A stretch of 64,000 bases of DNA from contig JAAGOF010000071.1 of the NCBI GenBank assembly GCA_010645155.1, positions 51,109 through 115,108 of the forward strand. Direction: 5' to 3'. The notes below the pieces were generated by a model. The model was given only the letters and a program-made list of their open reading frames with translations, made no database searches and had not been told where the DNA came from. This DNA is from Tigriopus japonicus. Lineage: Eukaryota; Arthropoda; Copepoda; Harpacticoida; Harpacticidae. This document shows positions 45,639-56,485 of the stretch, piece after piece. Every line of letters starts with the position of its first letter. Position 1 is the stretch's first letter. The translations under genes were made by a program, and so were the position numbers.

Positions 45639-48281
45639 ATGAGATTATTATGGTAAGTGTCCTGATCAGGGTTTCTCAAAAAATGGTTGTAGTTGAGTCC
45701 TTGGAATCCGAGGCTGACTCATCGAAGCCCATTAAAACAACTAATCTCCATTTACTGTAGGGTTTCCATCCGATTTCTGGGTGTGTTGGTCTTTTTATTT
45801 TCCCTTATCGGTTTTTATCACATTGGGAAGCTGTTGTCTCGACCGAATTCGGCCTTGTCTAAACGTAGCGTTCAAACCACGCAAGCCAACCTTCAGTTTA
45901 CGTCTCCCAAAACCATTGGATCACTCATTCAAGATGTTCCAAAAAGCGGCATTCACAACGAAAAGTGGGAACAAAATTCACTCAAGAAAAATGGAGAGCA
46001 AGAGGAAGACGACGATGTAAGAACCAATGGAGAATTCAGCGCTTTGGACCTAACAGGGAATGAGCCAAAAATGGCAGCTGTGAAAAAGCAATCCGATTCC
46101 AAAGCACCTTTGGTTCGCGAGATCTTTCAACATTCATGGAAAGTCTCAGGTGGGGATATCTGTAAGAAGAAGCCCAAGGTCGAAATTCTTGTAGTGGTTG
46201 TGAGTTCTCCGTCCCATATTCTGCAACGGCAATCCATTCGTGAGAGTTGGGGAAAACAGGCCAAAGAGCGAAAGAGAATGGCCTTGCTGTTTATCCTCGG
46301 CAGATCCTCGGATTTGGACCAACATGTGATAAACGAAGCAGCTCAACACGAAGACATTGTTTTAACCAATCATGAAGATACGTACGAGAATCTTTCCCTC
46401 AAGATTTTGGCCGCTTTGCAGTGGTCTCAAGAGTAAGTAAATCAAGCCTAACATTTTACGGCGAGGGGATATTGTTTTTGAGCGTTCGTTTTGTAAAGTT
46501 TTAGACACACTGCATGATAATGCTCAAGAGGAATATGTGTAATGGTATTTTTAGTTACAACACAAGTTCCACTCTGTTGAGAGCACCTTGGAACTTGAGT
46601 AAAAAATGTCTTGCTTAGTAAAGTAGTCAATGTAAACAGAGCACACGCACTTTACGTGATCCAATTGTTGCCTTGTTTGCTCAAACGAATAGTTCCATGG
46701 GGTACTTTTTGGTTTCATAATTTTCAGTTGCCTCCGATCAATAATTACAGGGTTTTGGGTTGCATTTCTTTTCAAAATTTCCTTTGATTCATCTCCATTC
46801 AATCAATTAATCAAGTTACTATCTTGGTTTACCTTCCAGTTTGACTTGACTGTGCCAATTTCTTTGTGACTAGATGTTTTTCCTGTCAGTTTAGGTACAA
46901 GCTATGATTACTTTCCCTCTTTTGATACAATGATCACGCACCAATCCCAAACCAGATATTCTTTTATCTTTTGAGGATCAGGAATGTTTCTCCATTAAAA
47001 CATCATGCTTGCATTCCTCCGTAAACTCATCATATCGTTTTCTCTATCTGAGATTTTCTTCGTGAGAACCCGTCAGCATGTGGAACAGAACATACGAATA
47101 GAGCATTGCACCAAGGTCTCAAATGGAAGGTGTTCCAATAGCCAAGAAATAAACTTGGGGCGTTGACGCACTATGTCTAATGAAATTTGCACTTTTGGAA
47201 TATGGAACGTTATGAGTTCCACAAAACTCCCTTTATGAGACATTTGAAGCTCCAGAAGTGAACACTTGGAAATATTTGTGAGGCAATCTTCTGAAATTGA
47301 AGTTACAAGTTGAGAGGAAAGGTGCTACAACTCAAATCAAATTTTAAGATACCTACGTACTTTCCCTACCGGCATTAAGATAAAATTCTGTCAGAGAAAA
47401 CGGGAGATGGCTTATGACAGAACTTCTAGGGTTTGAGTGAGCGAAAGAAAACACTTGTATCCTCGTATATTTTCCTTTACTTGACCTTTGGAAAAAAACA
47501 TGCTTTCCAACAACACACGCTAAGGCTTGAACTTCTATCAAAATACGAATATTCAGAGAGATGCAAATTGCGTTTTAAACTTTCGAATACTTTGGTAGAA
47601 AGACTGTTTCCAGAACGATGAAGTCACTTATTGTACATGCTCGTGATTATAATTTTTTGATTGCATTGATCCTTATAAAAGCTTGGTTTTGATCACCCTT
47701 TTGAATTACTAGGGTAAAACACTATTTAAGCAATGAAATAAGTAGTGTTACATTATTTTTCTAGCTTCTGCCCTCAGGCTAAGTACCTCGTCAAAGTGGA
47801 TGATGATGTATTTATGCAAATCCCTCGTCTTCATACTCTCCTGGCGGGAATGAACCGCTCCAAACTCAATCGAGGCAAGAAACTGATTTTGGGCAACGTG
47901 GCCAGTGGTTGGGCTCCTTCCCATGAAATTGATTCAAAGTATTACATCTCACCCATGCAATTCAACAAGACTGTCTTCCCGGCTTTCGTAACCGGGCCTA
48001 GCTACGTGATCTCCACACCCGCCATTCCCGAATTATTGGCATTAGCCTGGGACCACCCTTACATCTCTTTGGAAGATGTATTCATCACGGGTATTTTGGC
48101 CGAGATGGCCAATGTTCCCCGCAGACTTGTGATGGAGTTCCGAAATAATGCTGCTCGTATTCCAGCCAAGTTCTTGGGATGCACGCTTCTTCGTACCATC
48201 TCAATTCATCAAGTGACACCGTTTGAACAAAAAGAAATGACAATTCTGGCTCAAAATCCTCAATGTGGACCACCTAAATAA
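45639..48281 (+). CDS. GT31 beta-1,3-glycosyltransferase (beta-1,3-galactosyltransferase-like)
   Basis: This is a predicted Golgi type II enzyme adding a beta-1,3-linked sugar, probably galactose, to glycans. Three coding exons join in frame: 45639-45652, 45761-46432 and 47765-48281, giving 400 residues. The large exon has no usable ATG near its start; a 14-base first exon (ATG AGA TTA TTA TG, then GTAAGT) fits the phase exactly and yields MRLLWVSIRFLG, continuing into the signal-anchor segment at about 5-25. A charged stem follows. Family motifs are QSIRESWG (about 158-165), EDTYENLSLK, the metal-binding VDDDVF (about 240-245) and LEDVFITG (about 331-338). The donor sugar and exact subfamily cannot be settled by eye. 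Intron 2 is 1.3 kb and featureless. Confidence 0.88.
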
Positions 48282-48469
48282 GCTGTGATATGGTGCGTCA
48301 TCATTCAGTATTTTTCTCTGTCAATCTACCGCTCAAAGAGGGACCAAGTACAGCTTTCGTCAAGCACGTCGAAGGCGAGAGGTCCCTTCAAGAATGCCAA
48401 TGGCACCACTCGCTTGTATGTACCTATTGTTATGCAGTGGTGGTATTGAACGTACCCTCAGAGCGAAGC

Positions 48470-48475
48470 AATAAA
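48470..48475 (+). promoter_or_regulatory. Polyadenylation signal of the GT31 gene
   Basis: AATAAA 188 bases past the stop, followed by a T-rich stretch. It faces the AATAAA of the convergent LGN gene 35 bases away. Confidence 0.65.
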
Positions 48476-48504
48476 CAAGACCCTGGTCATAGAAATGTAT
48501 ATAA

Positions 48505-48510
48505 TTTATT
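48505..48510 (-). promoter_or_regulatory. Polyadenylation signal of the LGN/Pins gene
   Basis: AATAAA on the minus strand, 335 bases past the LGN stop codon. Confidence 0.6.
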
Positions 48511-48555
48511 TTTCCAGAATCGTTTGCCGGTGACAGGTTCAGAGAAATGTACGAG

Positions 48556-48831
48556 TTAGGAAAAAGATACGTAAGTAGGGGAAGGAAGAGTTGCTTGTGT
48601 CTGGGTGACCCCAGAATCTTTCCCTAGTTTGGCTTTCCAATCAAAAGGAATCACTTTCTCAAAGTTCTCCACTACCATGATTGGGAAGGTATTCTCGTTT
48701 GATATCAAAGTATAGTTGCGCGTGATGATGATTACGAGGACAGCACTGATCGTCCACGACGAGACACAAAACAAGACAACCAGATGTGGTTGTTGGTAGT
48801 GCGTGGACTGGATGCGATATCCTAACGACAT
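48556..48831 (-). CDS. Candidate second reading frame in the LGN 3' region, small membrane protein
   Basis: A 91-codon frame starts at an ATG 13 bases after the LGN stop and ends before the LGN polyadenylation signal, so it would be carried on the LGN mRNA. It has one hydrophobic segment at about residues 17-36 (HLVVLFCVSSWTISAVLVIIIT) followed by a polar tail with a possible N-glycosylation site (NYT). I recognise no family. It may be a chance frame. Confidence 0.25.
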   Translation of the reverse strand: MSLGYRIQSTHYQQPHLVVLFCVSSWTISAVLVIIITRNYTLISNENTFPIMVVENFEKVIPFDWKAKLGKDSGVTQTQATLPSPTYVSFS

Positions 48832-48844
48832 GGATGAGGAACTA

Positions 48845-50737
48845 TTATCTGGAGTTTACTTTGTTCATTGCTCGTGGTGGAGCAGATGATGGGTCTTTTG
48901 GAGGAAATGACGCTCGTTGGTCTTCGAGACGACCGGCTTGGAGCCGTTGAATGAGGGAGAAGAAGTCTTCGTCAGGCACAGTTGGTGCTGCTTGAAGCAC
49001 ATTGTCCGAGTCTTCTAGCGGCAGAGAGGATCTTTGGTCCTCGATACGAGTCCCTTGGCATTTCATGAGCATCTCGAAGAATGTCTCGTCCGGGAAGTTT
49101 TCATCGTTGTTGGCAGCGACGGAGAGCCTCTGCAAAATCTCGGGTTGCTTGGATTTCGGCAATCCCGGAAGGAAGCTCACGGTGGCTCTTTGCTCATTCA
49201 TTCGAGATCCTTGGACACCCGCAATCATATCCAGGAGTTCGTCTTTGCCGGATTCGGCCTTAGGAGCCCCTGATCCACCCTGGGCAGGGTGATTGCTATT
49301 TCGACCATTTGAGTTACCACGTACAGAGGAAGTGCCCCCGCCATTGGGCAGGGAGAGGGAGCATCTTTGATCATCCATGCGCTTGGACTGGAACCTGGAG
49401 ATGAAATCGAAGAAATCTTCTTCGTCCAACAGGCCCGATTTGTTGGCAACAGACGTGTTCAAAGCACCTTCCTCATCTTGATCAGCATTATGGGGACTGT
49501 TCTGGTTCTTCACATTATGCTTGTTTTTCATGGCTTTGGCATCCGGGGTCATCTTCAAGATATCCATGCGTTCCATTGAGATTCGTCGGTTGCGTTTGTC
49601 AGTGGTGGGCGAGGTTGGGGCTTGATTTTCAGGCAGACCGAGGGTCTTGGATAGCTCTGCGATATTGAGTTGCGCCGTGGCTTGGCCCATGCGATCACCA
49701 GTCTCTTTGCTGATCTCGAGGTGACGAGAAGCGTAGTGATACGCCTCTTTATGTTGGTTCATGGCAGAGTGGGCGTTACCCAAAGACCAACACGCTCGAC
49801 CTTCACCAACCTTGTCAAAGAGTTCTTGGGCGATCTTGAGATGTCGCATGTGGTACTCGACGGCCGTGGGGTAGTCTTTCAAGAGAGTGTAGGTGTTTCC
49901 TAAAGAGTAGCAAGCCTGGGCCTCGATGGCTCGGTCTCCCAACTCTTGAGCCAACATCAAAGTCTTCTTGTAATGCTCAGCCGCTTTTTCGAATTCGCCC
50001 AAGAAAATATGCGCATTGCCCAGATTGCTGTGGGCTCGCCTTTCGGCAGCTCGATCACCAAATTCTTTGGCGATCTTTAGTCGTTCATGATGATAATGGA
50101 TAGCTTTGGAGAAGTTACCTAACAAGTAGTGGACGTTACCCAGATTACCACAGGCTCGGCCTTGGGCCGCACGGTCTTGGATTTCTTTCATGAGAATCAT
50201 ATTCTCCTCATAATATTGAACGGCCTTTTCAAAGAGTGCTTTAACCTCTTCGGGGAACTCGCCCGGGTCTTGATGACCCATGCGACCGATGTGTTTGCCC
50301 TTGGCATGATACACATTGCCCAAGTTGTACAAGGCCCGTCCTTCACCCACGCGATCACCGTGTTCTTGGCAAATTTCTAAGTGTCTTCGGCAACAAATGA
50401 CGGCTTCTTCAAATTTGCCCATGACCTTGAGCGTATTCCCGAGGTTCCCGGAGGCCTTGGCTTCACCTAGTCGATCGCCCATGGTTCGCGCTAAGGTCAG
50501 GTCATGCTTGTGATATTGCATGGCTTTGACGTAGTCCCCCATGTAAAAGTAGGCGTTACCCAACTGGCTATAAATGGCACTCAGGGTGCGGAAATCGTCC
50601 GTACCGGCTTGAAGAGCGGCCTCAAAAAAGGCCACCCCATCGCGACAGTTACCGGCTTTGCACAACTTCTCGCCCTCCAATGCCAATTGGAGACAAGTAT
50701 CGTTATCACTGTCGTCCGTGGACATGTTGTGAGTCAC
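48845..50737 (-). CDS. GPSM2: LGN/Pins, TPR and GoLoco spindle-orientation protein, intronless
   Basis: This adaptor links cortical G-alpha-i-GDP to NuMA/Mud and dynein and so orients the mitotic spindle. It has 630 residues in one exon. The N-terminal two thirds (about 15-360) are TPR repeats with the family pattern GNLGN and GRACGNLGNVHYLLGNFSKA. A linker at about 380-395 carries RRISMERMDIL, which matches the conserved phosphorylated linker of Pins and LGN. Four GoLoco motifs follow, each ending in the G-alpha-contacting D/EQR triplet: about 437-458 (SKRMDDQR), 497-518 (GSRMNEQR), 548-570 (GTRIEDQR) and 587-610 (AGRLEDQR). Drosophila Pins has three; four is the vertebrate number. An upstream ATG at 50737 and another at 50725 are both possible starts. 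The gene has no intron although orthologues usually have many. Confidence 0.96.
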   Translation of the reverse strand: MTHNMSTDDSDNDTCLQLALEGEKLCKAGNCRDGVAFFEAALQAGTDDFRTLSAIYSQLGNAYFYMGDYVKAMQYHKHDLTLARTMGDRLGEAKASGNLGNTLKVMGKFEEAVICCRRHLEICQEHGDRVGEGRALYNLGNVYHAKGKHIGRMGHQDPGEFPEEVKALFEKAVQYYEENMILMKEIQDRAAQGRACGNLGNVHYLLGNFSKAIHYHHERLKIAKEFGDRAAERRAHSNLGNAHIFLGEFEKAAEHYKKTLMLAQELGDRAIEAQACYSLGNTYTLLKDYPTAVEYHMRHLKIAQELFDKVGEGRACWSLGNAHSAMNQHKEAYHYASRHLEISKETGDRMGQATAQLNIAELSKTLGLPENQAPTSPTTDKRNRRISMERMDILKMTPDAKAMKNKHNVKNQNSPHNADQDEEGALNTSVANKSGLLDEEDFFDFISRFQSKRMDDQRCSLSLPNGGGTSSVRGNSNGRNSNHPAQGGSGAPKAESGKDELLDMIAGVQGSRMNEQRATVSFLPGLPKSKQPEILQRLSVAANNDENFPDETFFEMLMKCQGTRIEDQRSSLPLEDSDNVLQAAPTVPDEDFFSLIQRLQAGRLEDQRASFPPKDPSSAPPRAMNKVNSR

Positions 50738-51546
50738 TAACTACGAGCCGATGAAAATTGATGTTGCTTGGAATGACCCGCACGTTCAGAGGCGTACCCA
50801 CGGATTGGTTCGTAAATCTTGGAGTGCCACTGCCAACAGGTCTCTTCGTCGACTACGTCTAAGTTGAATTCAGAAGAAATAGACTGACGCCTTGAGCCAT
50901 GGATGGAAGACCAGAAGGCTGAAGGCTGAAGGGAGGGTTCAAAAGGGAGGGAGAGAGGGAGGAGAACAAGATTGGTAAGAGAGTTATTCCGTGGATGGTA
51001 ATGATCACTCGTTCACCATCCTCCATGTGCTGGCTGACGTGCGTGTCCTCGAGTATGTGTATGTATGTTAGCGTGGCCTCGATGGATGGAGGTAGCTACA
51101 ACGTAGCCTTCTGGCACCACGGAGGCTTCAACCAACCTCGCTTTTTCCGTCCGTCAGACTCGGAGGATCCCTCGATGGGTGGCTCAACTTGGTGAGGGAT
51201 CCACGTCAAGACAGCCTCGAGATCCTGTCAGTCTGGTGTTCTCGTTCGTCCTCGCGCAGCCCTCTAAGTCTCTAAGAAGGGAGGCTCTCTGCTAGAGGTC
51301 TAATGGCATTATTATCATTCTTTAGGAGCAAGTCTACGATCGCTAGGAATAGCAGTAGCAGGAGGAGGAGGAGGAGGAGGAGGCCACCGACATGAAAACA
51401 GGCACACGCACGGTGGGTCACTCAGTTTGAGTGAGAGTCCTTGAAACTGGCAGTCGAATTACTAAGTGGAGAGGTAGAAGAGAAGCACAAGGCTGCGGGA
51501 ACGACGACAAAGACGAGGAGGAGGAGGAGGAAACCTTTGATGGGTA

Positions 51547-51575
51547 GGTTGGTTGGTTGGTTGGTTGGTTGGTTG
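51547..51575. repeat. (GGTT)n microsatellite
   Basis: Seven uninterrupted GGTT units in the presumed LGN leader or promoter, followed by TAGG and TAGC variants. Confidence 0.85.
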
Positions 51576-53233
51576 GTAGGTAGCTAGCTAGGTAGGGCAG
51601 ATGAGCGGTCGCAGGCTAGCAAACCACGACGACGAGCCGATCACCAACTCACCATTGCCCAGCTAAAGTGGATCGATGAGGTTCAAAAAGCGGTACGGCG
51701 ATGTAACGTTTCTAACCGTCTTGAACGAGGGATCGCAGCGCGAGCAAGGCGGCGTGCGACGGGATTACTCGATCACGAAGCGAAGGAACAGAGCAGTTGG
51801 GTAGGATCTTGCTCACCAACCAACGAACGAATATTCCTCGACCTCGTTCGTTCGATCGAGAGAAGAGCTGACTGGGCGATTGAACTCGTCGCCAACGACA
51901 TTTGGTGCCAAAGCTGATTTCAAGAGGGAAAGAGGTTGAGAGAAATCTGCGCAGGATTTACGTGCATAGAATTTCCTGGAGAGAGAGAGAGACTAGCTGA
52001 TGAGTGATGATTAGAGTGCGTAGAAAAATTTACTGATTTTCACAAAAAAAAAAAAATTAATTTACTCCAAAAAGGCCAAAAAAAATAAAAAAAAAATTCC
52101 CCAACCGTATAAAAAATGGTAATATTGAATTTAAAAATGCATTTAGTCATTCTGGTAATCATTCTTTGTAATTCAGCTACAACTCGGCACATTTATTTAT
52201 TTCTGGCTAAATATTAAGGCTTTAATTTTTGGCATAGAAGAAATTTGAACTGAAGACAGGTGTGTTCAGCGTGTCCAACTGTTTAAGATCAAAAAGAGCT
52301 AAATACCTCAGTTTAGGGGCAAATTTTCGAGCTAAAAGAGCTATTTTTTTTTTTGGAAAAAGAGGTAAACAAGAGCTAATTTTAAAAAGGCTAAAAACAC
52401 TAATATGATCATAGTTTTGGGCCTTACGTAATTGGCAGTGTATTTAAAACATGGAAAAAATTGCTTTTTGTAGTTTTTTTTCTTACTGTATTAAAAACGG
52501 CCAAGAAGAAAAGGAAAAAGGTTGTTCTGCAAAGTGGTGTTGGCTTTTTGAATGTTATAGATAGAGCAACGATATTGCACAGATCACTAGAAGATAGTGA
52601 TCCGTGGATAATGAAAGACCTTTATGCCTCGGTTATTGGCAAGAGTTTTGATTTTTCATTTCGGGGCCGACCAGATAAAAATCTAATTTGACCCATTGTT
52701 TGGCCCCCTAATTCAAAGCTCACAAGCTAAATTTCAACCCCATCAAATGAACTTTTTGTCAGTTAGAGTAGAGTAGTTGGAATCAAAGAGTAAACTAAGT
52801 CAAGGTTTTAGTCGGTACCACCACGTTAATCGAGATCAAAACTATCCAAAAGCTGCTATTTTTTTTTGCTTCAGCAGGAAGAGCCATAGTTTGGAGTCGA
52901 TTATCCTGAAAATCTTACGTATTTGTAAAAAGAATGACCATTTTTAAACAAGCCTCATTTTGTTGAGGTAGAAAATCTCGCAACTTCAAAAATTGTAAAA
53001 AGGAGCCAAAAATCCCTAAAATTCTCAGAAAAAGAGCTAAAAATGGCCAAATATTTCAAAAGGAGCTAAAAGAGCCAAAAGAGCTAAATGCTCAAATTTG
53101 GAGCCAAATTTCCAAAATATCAGGAAGAAGAGCTAAATTTAGCCCTAAAGAGCTAAAATTGGTCAGGCTGGATGTGTTAGCACCTGTCTTTTGGCGCCAA
53201 TTATGACTTGAGGTGACCAAGAAATGGCCCACG

Positions 53234-53345
53234 AAAAGGGCCAAAAAATTTAAAATTGGACCAAAAAGGGGCAAAAAATTTAAAATTGGACCAAAAAGGG
53301 GCAAAAAATTTAAAATTGGACCAAAAAGGGGCAAAAAATTTAAAG
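53234..53345. repeat. 30-bp satellite, about 3.7 units
   Basis: The unit GGGGCAAAAAATTTAAAATT plus GGACCAAAAA repeats with almost no variation, which suggests recent expansion. Confidence 0.92.
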
Positions 53346-54074
53346 AACATTTACGATTTAATTAAATTTTTCTACTCACTCTAGTGATGACTGATGAGAG
53401 TTACCAATTGAGTTCTATAAATATTAGAGGGAGTGTAAGCCTAAAACTGTGTCACCGGTCGCCAAATGTTGAGCGGACAAAATTGTGGGAACATTTGAAA
53501 TGTGTGACCAGGCAAATGTCAACCATTCAATTGAGGAATCAAATGTGGAATTGAGGAATGTTTTTGTATCATTTTTTGTTATTGCTAGTGGTCACTTCCT
53601 TGAAAAAACTGAAGACGTTACTAGGTGACCATGCCTTGGATTTGAATACTACAACTAGGAACTTCTTTGCCAATAGAGGTTGTGAACAATTCCAAATCTA
53701 GTGAAATCTAGCCCTTTTATCCTCATATCTGTGCTGGTCAGCTAGGCCGAAGTGCAGAGGAACAGTAGGGTAGCCAAAATGAGAAGATAAGCAAGTGCTG
53801 GGTGGGGTGGTTTGTTAAACCTAGTGAAGAAATAAGTGCGTATAAATCACTAAAGACAGTTACGTCAAGTGACTTTACTTAAAGCTAATGTTCTGGTTAG
53901 GATAATTTATTTTTGCATACTTAAGATGACAATTGTGAAATGATTATCAATATGTGACCAATATGTGATTGACTTTGAGCTTTTACCTCCCTTTTGTTTG
54001 TCTCCACTTATGGGGGGAAATTGTTACACCGATATATTTAGTTCACATTCTCTATAGTCTTGTGAACCAAAATC

Positions 54075-54346
54075 ACAATGGTTTTGGTTGCGCAACGCAA
54101 CGGGGCTTAAACAACAAAACAAACGATCAGGAATACGGGATTATAAAATACGACATTTTTCATAGCATGTAACTCATGAGGGTAGTCTGTGAAATGCGAA
54201 AACCCTTGTTCTTCCAATCTTGGTTTTTGCATTCCACAGACCACCTTTGTGACTTGGATGCTTTGAAAACTGCCGGATTTTATAATCCCGTATTCCTGAT
54301 CGTTTGTTTTGTTGTTTAAGCCCCGTTGCGCAACCAAAACCATTGT
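54075..54346. mobile_element. Fold-back element, nearly full-length palindrome
   Basis: The ends ACAATGGTTTTGGTTGCGCA and the reverse complement of 54327-54346 match. Pairing continues inward through AACGATCAGGAATACGGGAT and again through the GTCTGTGAAATGC region near the centre. The left arm has a 5-base insertion. It is non-coding. Confidence 0.85.
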
Positions 54347-56000
54347 CAGGATAAACTCACATCTCTCAACCTAGACGGGCAACGAGAATCTTCCGAGTCC
54401 CATAATTTGAGTTCAAATCAACTTCATCAGCCCAAAATATGTGGATTTGGGAGGGGATGATTCCCTCTACACGATACAATAACTTTTAAGATCATATCAT
54501 CTTGATTTCAAACATGAGCGACTTCAAAAGTTATGTATATGACTCGCTCTGATTTTTCCAAGTTGACGCGTGGAACAGCACCATCTCGTGATAATTCTCT
54601 GAACCTCAACGAACAACAAGCCCTTGATCTGGGTTAATTCAACGCCTTCCGCCTCGCTTGCCAAATCAGCCTGACTAAAGCTTGCACGCTATCTAGTGAA
54701 TAATTAATGAACTTAGGAGTTACCATAAGGGCTCCGAAAACTTTTAAGGAGTTGGATCAGCTGACATTACGCTATGGATGGTTTGAGATTTCTACTCTAC
54801 AGGAAAAAAGGGTAATGGTGACAATGTGAGGTCAGGATAAAAGAAAACAAAGCAGCATTGCCAGATATTTCCAAATCAATAGTTTCAAATCATAAGATGG
54901 CAAATTCCATGGATAACACTTCTCATTTTAGACATGTTCTACTTTCAAAGCATAAACAAAAATATTTTTAGCTATTACCCCCCAAAAAATTATATCCAGA
55001 TTCCAGATTATAAATGAGTTTTTTCAATCTCACATTCAGTCTTTGATGTAAATCTAGAACGTCTGAATTGCTTTAAATCATTACTTTTGGTTTTCAAATT
55101 TGTTAGCTCAAGCGCCATTCATAGTATAACACAATTTGTTTCTGTCAAACCAAATCTGGCCTTTTTCGTGATGGTTTTTGGCATGACTGGTTCGAAAATT
55201 TTTGGCAACACTGTTTTGATGTTTTGTCCGGACCTCACATGGGCATTACACAAACAAATAATGATCCGGGCCCTGCTCGTCAGTTGGCGACTGAAAACTA
55301 CTCAATTGTTTGGATGATTAGAATATTTGCTTGTTTGGGGTAAATCTTTATCATTTCCAAACAAAAACAGTATTATTGGCATAATTTGAAAAAAAATGAT
55401 AAAAAAATACATTAAGTATCTCCCGTCTTGGGACCATTTCCAATGAATTTTATATAAAAACTGCCAGCAGATTTCTGCTTTGCTTGATTTCCATATTCTT
55501 TGATGCTTTCAAGGTCACTCCAGTTCAGAGGGTTGTATCCAAATTACCAAGAAGTACGGAAATGTTCACCATGTTTGTATTTTTTCAATTGGCGAAGCCA
55601 ATTCGGACAATTTTCTCTCCTGTCCAAAAACAAAAAAATATCCTAATTCTGTCCGAATTAATTTTTTTGGTTGTCGCAAGGATAAAGTCAGTCCTCATTC
55701 TGTCCGAATGGACCACTGTAATCCAGGTTTGTAGCCACTTTTTTAAATGTTGCGCTGGAGCCTCCCTCCCAGTTTTTTTCCGCCTGTCTTAGCTGGGAAA
55801 AAGTGCGAGCGGTTCAGTTAAAGAGTGATTAATCACACTTGTATTAAACCTACATCAAAATGAGTACAGAATTGACTAGGGTAGAGACATATGTTAGTCA
55901 TCAAACAATCATTAATATAATTGGCTGACGAAATGCTAAACATTTTGGCATCAAAAATGATCGTCTTCAGTTCATGACTTCTTATCAGTGATGTCAAATG

Positions 56001-56485
56001 GATGTTTGTTTGTTTGTTTGTTTGTTTGTTTGTTTGTTTGTTCTGGAGTCAGAACGCAGCTTCGCAGCTGCGATCTGATAGAGGCTGTCCGCCATATGGA
56101 GATATTGCCGCTCCACTTGGACAAGCCAACAAGCATTAATTTTTACCTCACCCTCGGGAATAACCCCAGGTTCGCCCATTTAAGCCGTCAAGGGCCGTGA
56201 CTTCTGCATGTAACTTAATACCACAGGCCACTAGGACTCGGCAAGCCTGGGATTGAACCGAGGCTTGCCTAGTTTTTGGCATTGAAAGACAGTTCAATGC
56301 TAAATTTTGACTCCAAAGAGTTGAGTTTTGGACAGTTGTGTTTTGCATTGAAAGATGGTTCGAAATGCTAAAATTTGACTCCAAAGAGTAGAGTTTGGAG
56401 GGTGGCAGTTAGCCGGGATCAAACTCCAGCTATCCACTCGACAAACCGACGCAGTACGCACTACACCATGCCTCCGCTTCTGCCA
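56001..56485 (-). mobile_element. tRNA-derived SINE with (CAAA)n tail
   Basis: Read on the minus strand, the head has a pol III A box (TGGTGTAGTGCG, 56458-56469) and a B-box-like GGAGTTTGATCCCGGC (56412-56427) at tRNA-like spacing. The body contains a diverged direct duplication of about 60 bases (CTCTTTGGAGTCAAA...TTTCAATGC) and a second perfect B-box-like GGTTCAATCCC. The element ends in a (CAAA)n tail at 56001-56041. A truncated copy lies at 18975-19052. No target duplication was visible. Confidence 0.75.

Noticed and set aside
52461..52691. Frame of 76 codons in AT-rich DNA
   Set aside because: No ATG start, no recognisable similarity, and it lies in a repeat-derived block.
55988..56200. 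Frame beginning with repeated Leu-Phe-Val-Cys
   Set aside because: It is translation of the (TTTG)n tail of the SINE.
56400..56485. A tRNA gene
   Set aside because: A and B boxes are present, but no cloverleaf with paired acceptor stem can be drawn; it is the head of a SINE.
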